A stretch of DNA of 64,000 nt from Microbacterium paraoxydans (GTDB taxonomy: Bacteria > Actinomycetota > Actinomycetes > Actinomycetales > Microbacteriaceae), in contig NZ_JAGTUK010000001.1 in assembly GCF_018224615.1 (NCBI RefSeq), positions 930,001-994,000 on the forward strand. Direction: 5' to 3'. Position numbers and translations under genes: made by a program. Every line of letters begins with the position of its first letter. Within the stretch, counting starts at the first letter, position 1. Below are positions 16,995 to 26,209 of the stretch, in pieces. Below the pieces are notes generated by a model. That model was not told the DNA's origin and ran no database searches. It worked only from the letters and a program-made list of their open reading frames with translations.

Positions 16995-18065
16995 ATGGCC
17001 TCCGAACGCGTGACCCTGACCGTCTCCGACCCCGACGGGGAGCGCGAGGTCTCGCTCTCCAGCCCCAACCGGGTGGTGTGGCCCGATCTCGGCATCACCA
17101 AGGCGGAGCTCGCGGAGTACGTGCAGCGGGTCGCGGTGCCGTTCCTGTCGGCCAACGGTCACCGGCCCGTGTCGCTCGAGCGCTTCCGCGACGGCGTCGG
17201 TGCGAGCGGTGAGCCGAGGGCGGAGGGCTTCTTCTCCAAGAACCCGCCCAAGGGAACTCCCGACTTCGTCGAGGCCGTGACCGTCACGTACAACAGCGGC
17301 CGCCGGCATCCGCAGATCGTGTTGACCAGGCCCAGCGCGATCGTGTGGGCCGTGCAGATGAACACGATCGTGTTCCACCCGTGGGCGTCGCTCGCAGAGA
17401 ACTCCGACAACCCGGTGGAGTTGCGCATCGACCTCGACCCGCAGCCGGGCACGGGGTTCGCGGAGGCGGTGCCCGCGGCTCACGCGCTGCGCGAGGTGCT
17501 GCGCGAGGCGGGGCTGGAGGCGTTCGCGAAGACCAGCGGCAACCGCGGCCTGCACGTGTTCGCGCCGATCGAGCCGACGCACGAGTTCCTCGACGTGCGA
17601 CACGCGGTGATCGCAGCGGGCCGCGAGCTCGAACGTCGGATGCCCGACCGGGTGACGACGAACTGGTGGAAGGAGGAGCGCGGCGAGCGTCTGTTCGTGG
17701 ACTTCAATCAGGCGAACCGCGACCGGACGATGGCCGGCGCCTACAGCCCGCGTGCGCTTCCGGGAGCCACCGTGTCCACGCCGGTGCACTGGGACGAGCT
17801 GGATGAGGTCGACCCGCGCGCCTTCACGGTGCGCAGCATCCCGCAGCGGCTCGACGAGATCGGCGACCCGTGGGCGCAGCTGCAGGCGAAACCGGGGCGC
17901 ATCGACACGCTCCTGGAGTGGTGGGAGCGCGACAGGGCGGCGGGGCTGGGCGAGTTGCCCTTCCCGCCCGAGTTCCCGAAGATGCCAGGGGAGCCGCCGC
18001 GCGTGCAGCCGAGCAAGAAGAACGCGGCGAACTGGGACGAGAACGGCAACCCGGTCGACGACTGA
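16995..18065 (+). CDS. LigD-type primase-polymerase domain protein (NHEJ)
   Basis: A stand-alone archaeo-eukaryotic primase/polymerase (PolDom) of 356 residues, the domain that in mycobacterial LigD fills gaps and adds ribonucleotides at double-strand breaks. Family landmarks are SSPNRVVWPDLGITKAELAEYV near the start, VSLERFRDGVGASG..GFFSKNPPKGTPDF, the catalytic acidic pair in LRIDLDPQPG (about 140), and KTSGNRGLHVFAPIEP with the His that positions the incoming nucleotide. The C-terminus has LPFPPEFPKMPGEPPRVQPSKKNA. It lacks fused ligase and phosphoesterase domains. It converges (7-base gap) on a separate ATP-dependent ligase gene; no Ku gene is in the window. Confidence 0.92.
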   Translation: MASERVTLTVSDPDGEREVSLSSPNRVVWPDLGITKAELAEYVQRVAVPFLSANGHRPVSLERFRDGVGASGEPRAEGFFSKNPPKGTPDFVEAVTVTYNSGRRHPQIVLTRPSAIVWAVQMNTIVFHPWASLAENSDNPVELRIDLDPQPGTGFAEAVPAAHALREVLREAGLEAFAKTSGNRGLHVFAPIEPTHEFLDVRHAVIAAGRELERRMPDRVTTNWWKEERGERLFVDFNQANRDRTMAGAYSPRALPGATVSTPVHWDELDEVDPRAFTVRSIPQRLDEIGDPWAQLQAKPGRIDTLLEWWERDRAAGLGELPFPPEFPKMPGEPPRVQPSKKNAANWDENGNPVDD

Positions 18066-18071
18066 TGCGGC

Positions 18072-19115
18072 TCAGCTGAGCACGTCGGCGAGGTCGTAGC
18101 CGGCGACCGTGTCGAGCTGGTCGTAGGTGCACGAGCGGGGGTCGCGGTCGGGGCGCCACCGCTCGAACTGCACGGTGTGGCGGAAGCGTGCGCCCTCGAG
18201 TTGGTCGTATCGCACCTCCAGCACCCGCTCGGGGCGCAGCCGCACGAACGACACGTCCTTGGCGCCGCTGAACCGCGACCTCTCGCCCTCGCCGGTCACC
18301 GCGGCGCCTTGCTCGTCGCGTTCCACCAGCGGCGCGAGCTCCTCCACCAGCTGCCGGCGCCGCGCGTCGCTCCAGGCCGAGACGCCTCCCACCTGCCGCA
18401 GCGTGCCGTCGCTGTCGTACAGCCCCACCAGCAGCGACCCCACCCCCGTGCCGGACTTGTGGATGCGGTAGCCCAGCGCCACCACGTCGGCGGTGCGAGC
18501 GTGCTTGATCTTGAGCAGCGTGCGCTTGCCCGGCGCGTAGGGCTGGTCGAGCGGCTTGGCCACGACGCCGTCGAGCCCCGCGCCCTCGAACTCCTCGAGC
18601 CAGCGCACGGCGGCGTCGCGGTCGCGCGTGGTGCGGGTGAGGTGCAGCGGATGCTCGACCGCGCTCATCAGGGTCTCGAGGCGGTTGCGGCGGGTCTCGA
18701 ACGACTGGTGCTGCAGGTCGTCCTCCCCGAACGCGAGCAGGTCGAAGGCGATGAACATGGCCGGCGTCTCCGCGGCGAGCTTCGCGACGCGCGACGCGGC
18801 AGGGTGGATGCGCTGGCTGAGCGCCTCCCAGTCGAGTCGCTGCGCGCCCTGCGGCCCGGTCGCCACCACGATCTCCCCGTCGAGCAGGCACGGGCCGGGG
18901 AGCAGTTCGGGAATCGCGTCGACCAGCTCGGGGAAGTAGCGCGTGAGGGGTTTCGCGCCCCGGGAGCCGATCTCGACCGTCTCGCCGTCCCACGCGATCA
19001 GTCCGCGGAAGCCGTCCCACTTGGGCTCGAACAGCAGCCCGCCGGGGTGCTTCGCCGGGTCGGGCACGGTGGCGGTGGCCTTGGCGAGCATGGGGGCCGG
19101 GATCTCGTAGCGCAT
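18072..19115 (-). CDS. ATP-dependent DNA ligase (LigC/LigD-ligase type)
   Basis: A 347-residue two-domain ligase. The nucleotidyltransferase domain has motif I EPKWDGFRGL with the adenylated Lys (about residue 32), motif III LLDGEIVV, motif IV GLDGVVAKPLDQPYAPGKR, and motif V LLKIKH. An OB domain follows (VVALGYRIHKSGTG..SLLVGLYDSDGTLRQVG). Length and lack of an N-terminal DNA-binding domain match mycobacterial LigC and the LigD ligase domain, used in end-joining and base-excision repair. The start is ATG 19115 (MRYEIPAPMLAKA); ATG 19124, three codons upstream in frame, is an alternative. It lies opposite the PolDom gene, so a LigD function is split over two convergent genes. Confidence 0.93.
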   Translation of the reverse strand: MRYEIPAPMLAKATATVPDPAKHPGGLLFEPKWDGFRGLIAWDGETVEIGSRGAKPLTRYFPELVDAIPELLPGPCLLDGEIVVATGPQGAQRLDWEALSQRIHPAASRVAKLAAETPAMFIAFDLLAFGEDDLQHQSFETRRNRLETLMSAVEHPLHLTRTTRDRDAAVRWLEEFEGAGLDGVVAKPLDQPYAPGKRTLLKIKHARTADVVALGYRIHKSGTGVGSLLVGLYDSDGTLRQVGGVSAWSDARRRQLVEELAPLVERDEQGAAVTGEGERSRFSGAKDVSFVRLRPERVLEVRYDQLEGARFRHTVQFERWRPDRDPRSCTYDQLDTVAGYDLADVLS

Positions 19116-19162
19116 GCCCCCCATCCTGGACCGCGCGCGTCGCGCGGAGGAAGGGGTTGCGG

Positions 19163-20614
19163 TCAGTCGAACAGGTCGTCGAGCTCGGCGGGCGTGCCCG
19201 CGTCGCGCAGCACGGTGTGCGCCGCGTGCCACCCCGCCATGCCGTTGACGGCCGGACCGGGCGGGGTCGAGGCCGAGGCGAGATACACCCCGGGCATCGG
19301 CGTGCGCCACGGCGCGGGGGAGAGCACGGGACGCCGCAGTGCCTGGCGCATGTCGAACACGCCGCCGGAGATGTCGCCGCCGACCTCGGTCGGGTTGAGG
19401 GCCTCGCGCGAGGAGGCGGGCACGGCGTGGTGGGCGAGGATGCGGTCGCGGAACCCCGGGGCGAAGCGCTCGACCTGCGCCGTGATCAGCTCGGTCGGGT
19501 CGAGGTCGGAGCCGCCCGGGACGTGGATGTACGCCCACAGCACGGCCTTGCCGTCCGGCGCCCGCGTGGGGTCGAACACGGAGGGCTGCACTGCGAGCAC
19601 GTAGGGCCGTTCGCTCACCCGGCCGACGGCGACCGCGTTCTCGCTGTTCCACACCTCGTCCCGGTTCCCGGCCACGTGCACGGTCGGGGCGTTCCGCACG
19701 TGCGGGTTCGTCCACGGCACGGGGCCGTCCAGCGCGAAGTCGACCTTGGCGGCCGCTGCGCCGTACCGGTAGGCGCGGACGGCGCGGGCGTAGCGGGCGG
19801 GAACGTCGGGGTGCGTGAGCGCGAGCCGCGGGGAGGTGTTGAGCAGCAGCACGTCGCCGCGCGCGGGGTCGCCCCAGTCCAGGGTTGCGAGGTCGTCGAC
19901 GTGCACGCCCGTCTCGACGGTGCCGCCATGGGCCTCCAGGTCGGCGATCAGGGCATCCGCGATGGTCTGCGAGCCGCCGCGTGGGTAGGGCCAGCCTCCG
20001 GCATGGGCGAGCGCGGCGAGCAGCATCCCGGCCGCGGCGCCCGCGAGTGTCGGCTGCGGCGAGTTCGCGTGGGCGACCACTCCCGCCATCAGTGCGGCGG
20101 CCTCCTCGGTGCGGAAGGCGACGCGGGCGAGGGACGTGCCCTGGTCCAGCATCCGCACGGCGTAGCGCGCCGCCGTGACCGGGTCGCGCGGGATCCGCAG
20201 CAGCTGGTTGCCGGTGAAGTCGGTGACGCCGTCGGCGTGCGTGCTGAGCGGGCGCAGCCGCCGCAGCCAGGCCTCGCGGTCCGGACCGAGCTCGGCGGCC
20301 GTGCGCTCGATGTCCCGCCAGGCGATCGCCGCGCGTCCACCGTCGAGCGGGTGGGCGAAGGAGATGTCGGGGCGGATCCACGTGATGCGCTCGCCGAGCC
20401 GGAACGCCCGGAAGAACGGGGAGGCGATCGCCGCGGGATGCACGGCGGAGCAGACGTCGTGCACGAACCCGGGGAGCGTGGCCTCCTGTGTGCGCAGGCC
20501 GCCTCCGGCGGTGGCGGCGGCTTCGAGCACGCGCACGCGGTAGCCGGCGCGGGCGAGGGCGACGCCCGCCGAGAGGCCGTTCGGTCCGGAGCCGATGATG
20601 GTCGCGAGGGGCAT
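19163..20614 (-). CDS. FAD-dependent oxidoreductase, phytoene-desaturase-like
   Basis: A 483-residue flavoprotein beginning MPLATIIGSGPNGLSAGVALARAGYRVRVLEA, a Rossmann dinucleotide-binding motif (GSGPNG) that holds the ADP part of FAD. GGGLRTQEATLPGFVHDVCSAVHPAA is the second FAD-contact segment of the phytoene desaturase/CrtI-like superfamily. The C-terminus has PGVYLASASTPPGPAVNGMAGWHAAHTVL, the conserved closing FAD loop. Actinobacterial proteins of this type are usually annotated as generic NAD(P)/FAD-dependent oxidoreductases. No carotenoid genes are nearby, so a carotenoid role is not supported. The substrate is unknown. Confidence 0.85.
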   Translation of the reverse strand: MPLATIIGSGPNGLSAGVALARAGYRVRVLEAAATAGGGLRTQEATLPGFVHDVCSAVHPAAIASPFFRAFRLGERITWIRPDISFAHPLDGGRAAIAWRDIERTAAELGPDREAWLRRLRPLSTHADGVTDFTGNQLLRIPRDPVTAARYAVRMLDQGTSLARVAFRTEEAAALMAGVVAHANSPQPTLAGAAAGMLLAALAHAGGWPYPRGGSQTIADALIADLEAHGGTVETGVHVDDLATLDWGDPARGDVLLLNTSPRLALTHPDVPARYARAVRAYRYGAAAAKVDFALDGPVPWTNPHVRNAPTVHVAGNRDEVWNSENAVAVGRVSERPYVLAVQPSVFDPTRAPDGKAVLWAYIHVPGGSDLDPTELITAQVERFAPGFRDRILAHHAVPASSREALNPTEVGGDISGGVFDMRQALRRPVLSPAPWRTPMPGVYLASASTPPGPAVNGMAGWHAAHTVLRDAGTPAELDDLFD

Positions 20615-20620
20615 GGCGTC

Positions 20621-20626
20621 AGTCTC
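20621..20626 (-). promoter_or_regulatory. -10-like hexamer of a leaderless promoter (FAD oxidoreductase)
   Basis: GAGACT on the minus strand, six bases before the ATG. The first base differs from the TANNNT pattern, but the spacing matches the other leaderless starts. Confidence 0.4.
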
Positions 20627-20678
20627 GCACGCGGCGGACGGTCGGCCGAGGGGGTTGCGCCGTGCGATCCTGGAAGGG

Positions 20679-21164
20679 ATGAATGAAGTCCAGGGCCCGA
20701 CTCCCGCCGGCACCTCCCGTCCGTACCGTTCGCTTCCCGAGGCGCTCCGCGCGCACCGCATCGATCCGGTGAACCACGCGTTCATCACCGAGATCGTCGA
20801 GTCCGTGGGGGTGACCTCGCTGATCGACCGCGGCCGGTACATCGAGGCGATCCGCCGCGGCGAGGGGGCGGCGCTGCACATCGGCCGCACCTACACGAAC
20901 GGTTTCACGGAGGACGAGGTGGTCACGGTCGGCTCGACGCGACTGCGACTGCAGCCGAGCGAGGGCCGTGCGCCGTACTTCTACGTCACCCACCCGAGCG
21001 AGTTCGCGCCGCCGACGGCCACGCGTGCCAAGCGCTCCGCCGCGCCCCGCACGCCCGCGGCCCCCCGCACGCCCGCTGCGCCCAAGCCGGTCGAGCGCGA
21101 CTACGGCGTGTGCGACGTGTGCTTCATGGTGAAGACCCCCGCCGGCGGCTGCGGCTGCGACTGA
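20679..21164 (+). CDS. Uncharacterised protein with Cys-rich C-terminal tail
   Basis: A 161-residue protein I cannot assign. Residues 8-110 look like one folded domain (YRSLPEALRAHRIDPVNHAFITEIVESVGVTSLIDRGRYIEAIRRGEGAALHIGRTYTNGFTEDEVV). Next comes a disordered linker with a repeated RTPAAP unit (about 115-135), then a compact tail ERDYGVCDVCFMVKTPAGGCGCD. The four Cys of that tail (C-x2-C-x10-C-x-C) could bind one zinc or iron atom. GGAAGGG supports ATG 20679. It is divergent from the FAD oxidoreductase gene and converges on the acyl-CoA dehydrogenase gene. A DNA- or protein-binding zinc knuckle is a guess only. Confidence 0.7.
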   Translation: MNEVQGPTPAGTSRPYRSLPEALRAHRIDPVNHAFITEIVESVGVTSLIDRGRYIEAIRRGEGAALHIGRTYTNGFTEDEVVTVGSTRLRLQPSEGRAPYFYVTHPSEFAPPTATRAKRSAAPRTPAAPRTPAAPKPVERDYGVCDVCFMVKTPAGGCGCD

Positions 21165-21179
21165 GGTATCCCCGCGGCG

Positions 21180-21198
21180 CGCGGCCGCATGGGCCGCG
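21180..21198. terminator. Hairpin between convergent genes
   Basis: CGCGGCC and GGCCGCG with a five-base loop in the 44-base gap between the Cys-tailed gene and the acyl-CoA dehydrogenase gene; likely bidirectional terminator without clear U tracts. Confidence 0.5.
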
Positions 21199-21208
21199 GG
21201 AGCCGCGC

Positions 21209-22444
21209 TCAGGCGAACGCGCTCATCCCGGTGATGTCACGGCCGAGCAGCAGTGCCTGCACCGACTCCGTCCCCTCGTAGGTGTGGATGGCCTCGATGT
21301 CGGCGAGGTGCTGCATCACGCCGTTCTCCAGCAGGATGCCGTTGCCGCCGAGCAGGTCGCGGGCGGTCGCGGCGATCCGGCGGGCGGCGCGCGTGTTGTG
21401 GAACTTCGCCAGCGACGCCTGTGTCGGCCGCAGCTGCCCCGCCTGCTCGAGGTCGGCCATCCGGCGGCAGTAGAGCTGCATGGCGGTGAGGTCTTCCAGC
21501 ATGTGCGTCAGCCGCTCCTGCACCATCTGGAACTTGGCGAGCGGCTTGCCGAACTGCACGCGCTCCTTCGCATATGCCAGCGCGGCCTCGTAGCAGGCGG
21601 TCGCGTGGCCGAGCGCCGACCAGGCGACGCCGGAGCGCGTGGCGTACAGCACGGTCGAGGCGTCCTTGAAGCTCTTCGTCCCCGGCAGCACGGCGTCGAG
21701 CGGCACGCGCACGTCGTCGAGCCGGATGTGCGCCTGGTGGATCGCGCGCAGCGAGGCCTTGCCGCGGATCACGGTGCCGGTGTACCCGGGGGTGTCCTGC
21801 TCGACGAGGAAGCAGCGCACGGCGCCGTGCTCGGCGGCGGACTCGTCGTCGACGCGCGCCCACACGAACGTGATGCCGCCGGAGGCGCCGTTGCCGATCC
21901 ACTTCTTGGCGCCGCGCAGCACCCAGGAGTCGCCGTCGCGGCGGGCGGTGGTCTCCAGGGAGACCGAGTCGGAGCCGTGGTCGGGCTCGGTCAGCGCGAA
22001 CGAGCCGAGCACCGAGCCGTCGGCGAGCGCGGTGAGCCAGCGGTCCTGCTGCGCGGGCGAGCCGAACAGGGCGAGGGTGCGCAGGGCCAGGCCGCCCTGC
22101 ACCGCGAGGATCGTGCCGAGGGAGCCGTCGCCGCGCGAGATCTCCATGTTCACCAGGCCGGCGGCGAGAGGGGAGAGGCGCGTGAGGGCGGGGTGGTCGA
22201 CGCCGTCGACCACGAGGTCGAGCTCGCCCATGCGCCGGGCGGCGTCGAGCGGATAATCGGCGCGGTCCCACGCCTCGGCCATCTGCGGGGCGACCTCGTC
22301 GACGTAGGCCTTGGCGCGGTCCCACGCCTCGCGGTCGGCCGCGGGGATGTCGGCGAACACGGCGTAGTAGTCGCTGTCCTGCCGGCCGGTGACGTCGTAC
22401 GACGAGACGCGCTCGCCGGGGAACGGGGAGGCTTCGATGCTCAT
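21209..22444 (-). CDS. Acyl-CoA dehydrogenase (glutaryl-CoA dehydrogenase-like)
   Basis: A 411-residue FAD enzyme that oxidises an acyl-CoA at C2-C3, passing electrons to ETF. Landmarks are FALTEPDHGSDSVSLETTARRDGD and VLRGAKKWIGNGASGGITFVWAR (FAD/substrate loop), VQFGKPLAKFQMVQERLTHM, LLGGNGILLENGVMQHLADIEAIHTYEGTESVQALLLGR. The Glu in HTYEGTESV sits where glutaryl-CoA and isovaleryl-type dehydrogenases have their catalytic base or adjacent segment. Best resemblance is to the glutaryl-CoA dehydrogenase branch (DYYAVFADIPAADREAWDRAKAYVDE at the N-terminus). AAGGAG sets the start. It lies downstream of a TetR gene on the same strand, with a perfect operator between them. Substrate not proven. 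Confidence 0.9.
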   Translation of the reverse strand: MSIEASPFPGERVSSYDVTGRQDSDYYAVFADIPAADREAWDRAKAYVDEVAPQMAEAWDRADYPLDAARRMGELDLVVDGVDHPALTRLSPLAAGLVNMEISRGDGSLGTILAVQGGLALRTLALFGSPAQQDRWLTALADGSVLGSFALTEPDHGSDSVSLETTARRDGDSWVLRGAKKWIGNGASGGITFVWARVDDESAAEHGAVRCFLVEQDTPGYTGTVIRGKASLRAIHQAHIRLDDVRVPLDAVLPGTKSFKDASTVLYATRSGVAWSALGHATACYEAALAYAKERVQFGKPLAKFQMVQERLTHMLEDLTAMQLYCRRMADLEQAGQLRPTQASLAKFHNTRAARRIAATARDLLGGNGILLENGVMQHLADIEAIHTYEGTESVQALLLGRDITGMSAFA

Positions 22445-22464
22445 GAGTGCTCCTTCGTGGACCT

Positions 22465-22487
22465 CAGTATCGTACTCCTCGATACTG
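22465..22487. promoter_or_regulatory. Inverted-repeat operator (TetR type) before the acyl-CoA dehydrogenase gene
   Basis: CAGTATCG and CGATACTG, a perfect 8-bp inverted repeat with a 7-base spacer, 21 bases upstream of the acyl-CoA dehydrogenase start. The adjacent TetR protein is the obvious candidate ligand; binding is inferred. Confidence 0.65.
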
Positions 22488-22531
22488 GGTCTCAGGGCAC
22501 CACGTCTCTCTCGGTCCAGCCGGGAGCGCAC

Positions 22532-23194
22532 TCAATCCAGCCGGGAGCGCAGCCGCCGCGTGACCTCCGCGACCGGCATGGCGCGCGGGAACACCGCCAC
22601 CACCACGTCGTCCGGGGCGTCGGCGGCCGAGTCGTCGGCCACGCCGTAGCGCCGCCGCACATCCGCCAGGGCCGACTGCAGCGTGGAGACCGGCACCTTC
22701 TTGCGGCCGCGCAGCAGCTGCCGGAGCACGTGGTTGTGCACCGCGGTCACGAGTGCCGCGAACCCGACCGCGTCGAGCGGGTCGACGCCGGGGAGGGCGC
22801 CGCGCAGGTACTCGTCGAACAGGCGCTCGTAGCGGAACACCGTGATGATCTCGCGCTCGCGCAGCACCGGCACCTGGCGCACGATCTGGTAGCGGCGGCG
22901 CGCCATCTCCGGGTCGCTGGAGAAGTGCGCGAACACCGACTCCGACGCGGCGCACACCGCCGCCCACGGGTCTTCGTGGCCCTCGGCGAGGAACTCCCTG
23001 AGCTGGTCGAGGAGCACCTCGTGGTCGGCGAACACCACGTCCTCCTTGCCGCCGAACTGCCGGAAGAAGGTCGAACGGGAGACGCCGGCGGCCTTCGCGA
23101 TCTGCTCGACCGAGGTCTGGTCGAAGCCCTGGGTCTGGAAGAGCTCGAGAGCGGCGGCGACGACGGCGTCGCGCGATTCGGGGAAGTCTCGCAT
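22532..23194 (-). CDS. TetR/AcrR family transcriptional regulator
   Basis: A 220-residue repressor-type protein. Residues 8-55 form the TetR DNA-binding domain (RDAVVAAALELFQTQGFDQTSVEQIAKAAGVSRSTFFRQFGGKEDVV). The remainder is the all-helical ligand-binding and dimerisation domain, with EMARRRYQIVRQVPVLREREI as the helix often found in regulators of fatty-acid or acyl-CoA genes. It sits 87 bases upstream of the acyl-CoA dehydrogenase gene on the same strand, and the inverted repeat at 22465-22487 lies in that gap. Probably it represses the dehydrogenase until an acyl-CoA or related ligand appears (inference). A -10 hexamer six bases before ATG indicates a leaderless mRNA. Confidence 0.92.
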   Translation of the reverse strand: MRDFPESRDAVVAAALELFQTQGFDQTSVEQIAKAAGVSRSTFFRQFGGKEDVVFADHEVLLDQLREFLAEGHEDPWAAVCAASESVFAHFSSDPEMARRRYQIVRQVPVLREREIITVFRYERLFDEYLRGALPGVDPLDAVGFAALVTAVHNHVLRQLLRGRKKVPVSTLQSALADVRRRYGVADDSAADAPDDVVVAVFPRAMPVAEVTRRLRSRLD

Positions 23195-23200
23195 GACGAA

Positions 23201-23206
23201 ATCCTA
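23201..23206 (-). promoter_or_regulatory. -10 element of a leaderless promoter (tetR)
   Basis: TAGGAT on the minus strand, exactly six bases before the ATG of the TetR gene. Confidence 0.55.
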
Positions 23207-23276
23207 GGTCCTCGCCGGGCGCGCGCCGCGGCCTTCGTCGCCCGGCCGGCGCTCCGGAGCGGTCAGGCCGAGGTAG

Positions 23277-23282
23277 TAGGCT
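23277..23282 (+). promoter_or_regulatory. -10 element of the sucCD promoter
   Basis: TAGGCT, 70 bases before the sucC start. Transcription would begin near 23289, placing the palindrome at 23297 just inside the transcript. Unlike many neighbours, this operon has a leader. Confidence 0.5.
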
Positions 23283-23296
23283 GGGGGACTGGTCGA

Positions 23297-23314
23297 TGTC
23301 TCGACATCGAGACA
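23297..23314. promoter_or_regulatory. 18-bp palindrome shared with the icd promoter
   Basis: TGTCTCGACATCGAGACA: two 8-bp arms that are perfect inverted repeats around CA. It lies 38 bases before the sucC start, just after the predicted transcription start. A closely related site overlaps the icd promoter (39669-39686). The binding protein is unknown to me. Confidence 0.6.
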
Positions 23315-23352
23315 ATCACCAGACCAGACAGCAGCCCAGTGAAGGAACCACA

Positions 23353-24519
23353 GTGGATCTGTACGAGTACCAGGCACGAGACGTTTTCGAGAAGTACGGA
23401 GTGCCGGTCCTCGCCGGCATCGTCGCCGACACCCCCGAGGAGGTGAAGGCGGCCGCCGAGAAGATCGGCGGTGTGGTGGTCGTCAAGGCCCAGGTCAAGA
23501 CCGGTGGCCGCGGCAAGGCCGGCGGTGTCAAGGTCGCCAAGACCCCCGACGAGGCGTACGAGGCCGCCAAGGCGATCCTCGGCCTCGACATCAAGGGCCA
23601 CGTGGTCAAGCGCGTCATGGTCGCCCAGGGCGCCCGCATCGCCGAGGAGTTCTACTTCTCCGTGCTGCTCGACCGCGCCAACCGCTCCTACCTGAGCCTC
23701 TGCTCGGTCGAGGGCGGCATGGAGATCGAGCAGCTCGCGGTCGAGAAGCCCGAGGCGCTGGCCCGCGTCGAGGTCAACCCGCTCACGGGCATCGACAAGG
23801 AGAAGGCGGTCGAGATCGCCCGCGCCGCGAACTTCCCGGAGGACCTCGTCGAGAAGGTCGCCGACGTGTTCGTGAAGCTCTACGACGTCTACAAGGGCGA
23901 GGATGCGACGCTGGTCGAGGTCAACCCGCTCGTGCGCACCGAGGACGGCGACATCATCGCGCTCGACGGCAAGGTCACGCTCGACGACAACGCCTCCGAG
24001 ATCCGCCACCCCGAGCACGAGGCGCTCGAGGACAAGGAAGCCGCCGACCCGCTCGAGGCCAAGGCCAAGCAGAGCGGCCTCAACTACGTGAAGCTCGACG
24101 GCGAGGTCGGCATCATCGGCAACGGCGCGGGTCTGGTCATGTCCACGCTCGACGTCGTCGCCTACGCGGGCGAGAACCACAACGGCGTCAAGCCCGCCAA
24201 CTTCCTCGACATCGGCGGTGGCGCCTCGGCAGAGGTCATGGCCGCGGGCCTCGACGTGATCCTCGGCGACCCGCAGGTCAAGAGCGTGTTCGTGAACGTG
24301 TTCGGCGGCATCACGGCGTGCGACGCCGTCGCCAACGGCATCAAGGGCGCGCTGGAGACGCTCGGCTCGACGGCTTCCAAGCCGCTCGTGGTCCGTCTCG
24401 ACGGCAACCGCGTCGACGAGGGCCGCGCGATCCTCGCCGAGTACGCCCACCCGCTGGTCACCCTGGCCGCCACGATGGACGAGGGCGCCGACAAGGCCGC
24501 CGAGCTCGCCAACGCCTGA
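23353..24519 (+). CDS. sucC: Succinyl-CoA synthetase (ADP-forming) beta subunit
   Basis: Beta subunit (388 residues) of the TCA-cycle enzyme that converts succinyl-CoA, ADP and phosphate to succinate, CoA and ATP. The ATP-grasp N-terminal half starts [19 protein letters not shown] and has [21 protein letters not shown] (nucleotide loop) and [22 protein letters not shown] (metal-binding). The C-terminal CoA-ligase half has [37 protein letters not shown] and the power-helix region [17 protein letters not shown]. The GTG start follows GAAGGAA. sucD follows after 42 bases, forming the usual two-gene operon. Confidence 0.97.
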   Translation: MDLYEYQARDVFEKYGVPVLAGIVADTPEEVKAAAEKIGGVVVVKAQVKTGGRGKAGGVKVAKTPDEAYEAAKAILGLDIKGHVVKRVMVAQGARIAEEFYFSVLLDRANRSYLSLCSVEGGMEIEQLAVEKPEALARVEVNPLTGIDKEKAVEIARAANFPEDLVEKVADVFVKLYDVYKGEDATLVEVNPLVRTEDGDIIALDGKVTLDDNASEIRHPEHEALEDKEAADPLEAKAKQSGLNYVKLDGEVGIIGNGAGLVMSTLDVVAYAGENHNGVKPANFLDIGGGASAEVMAAGLDVILGDPQVKSVFVNVFGGITACDAVANGIKGALETLGSTASKPLVVRLDGNRVDEGRAILAEYAHPLVTLAATMDEGADKAAELANA

Positions 24520-25464
<945 letters not shown>

Positions 25465-25480
25465 GGCGTAGACTCGTACA

Positions 25481-25512
25481 CGAAGGCCCCGGGCTCCACC
25501 CCGGGGCCTTCG
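25481..25512 (+). terminator. Terminator after sucCD
   Basis: CGAAGGCCCCGGG (25481-25493) and CCCGGGGCCTTCG (25500-25512) form a perfect 13-bp stem with a 6-base loop. Confidence 0.85.
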
Positions 25513-25558
25513 TCGTGTCCGGGGCCGTCCGCGCGCGACGCGTGGGGGAGCGGCGTCG

Positions 25559-26137
25559 TCAGTCCGCCGCGCTGGCGGCGCCCAGCACGCGGTCGAGGGC
25601 GCGATGCGCGTGGCGTCGTGCGGCCGTGTCTCCCGGGCGAGCGGCGAGCCAGAGCGCGAGCTCGTTCATCGCGCCGGAGAGCGCGGACGTGAGGGGGTCG
25701 AGCAGCGTCGGCGCGACTCCGGCCTCGCGCAGCCCGGTCCGCAGCTCTCGCTCCGGGCCTTCGGTGTCCAGGTGGCGCCACTGCTCCCAGCCCAGCACGG
25801 CGGGGCCGTCGAGGAGCAGCACGCGCGCGGCGTCCGCGGTCGTGATGGCGTCGAGGAACGCGTGGCTGCCGTCGCGCAGGGCCGTGGACGGCTCGCTGCC
25901 GGCGGTGGCGGCGGCGATGGCCTCGGCGACGCGCTGCTGCTGCGCGGCGGCGACCGCGGCGAACAGCTGCGGCTTGGAGACGTAGTGGTGGTAGACGGCG
26001 CCGCGCGTCACTCCGGCGGCGCGGGCGATGTCGTCGACGGAGGCGGCGGCGTAGCCGTGGGCCGCGAAGTGCGCGGTCGCGGTGTCGAGGATGCGGCCGG
26101 CGGTGGCGGCGGCGTCGGCGGCGGAGGCGCGAGGCAT
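25559..26137 (-). CDS. TetR family transcriptional regulator (divergent from VOC gene)
   Basis: A 192-residue TetR-type regulator. The N-terminal helix-turn-helix spans about 12-60 ([49 protein letters not shown]); the C-terminal half is Ala/Leu-rich helical ligand domain ([36 protein letters not shown]). It diverges from a VOC protein gene over 72 bases that hold an extended inverted repeat, the usual arrangement for autoregulation plus control of the neighbour. AAGGAAC upstream of the ATG gives a normal ribosome site. Ligand unknown; drug or electrophile responses are common in the family. Confidence 0.92.
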   Translation of the reverse strand: MPRASAADAAATAGRILDTATAHFAAHGYAAASVDDIARAAGVTRGAVYHHYVSKPQLFAAVAAAQQQRVAEAIAAATAGSEPSTALRDGSHAFLDAITTADAARVLLLDGPAVLGWEQWRHLDTEGPERELRTGLREAGVAPTLLDPLTSALSGAMNELALWLAARPGDTAARRHAHRALDRVLGAASAAD

Positions 26138-26156
26138 GGGGTTCCTTTACGTGCGA

Positions 26157-26191
26157 TGTGTATGTATCGTAGCTCGAAAGATACAAACACA
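26157..26191. promoter_or_regulatory. Inverted-repeat operator between divergent tetR and VOC genes
   Basis: TGTGTATGTATC (26157-26168) and GATACAAACACA (26180-26191) are inverted repeats matching at 11 of 12 positions, with an 11-base spacer. The intergenic DNA is much richer in A+T than its surroundings. A partial third half-site TGTATGTA occurs at 26193-26200. Confidence 0.7.
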
Positions 26192-26209
26192 CTGTATGTA
26201 AAGGACGGC

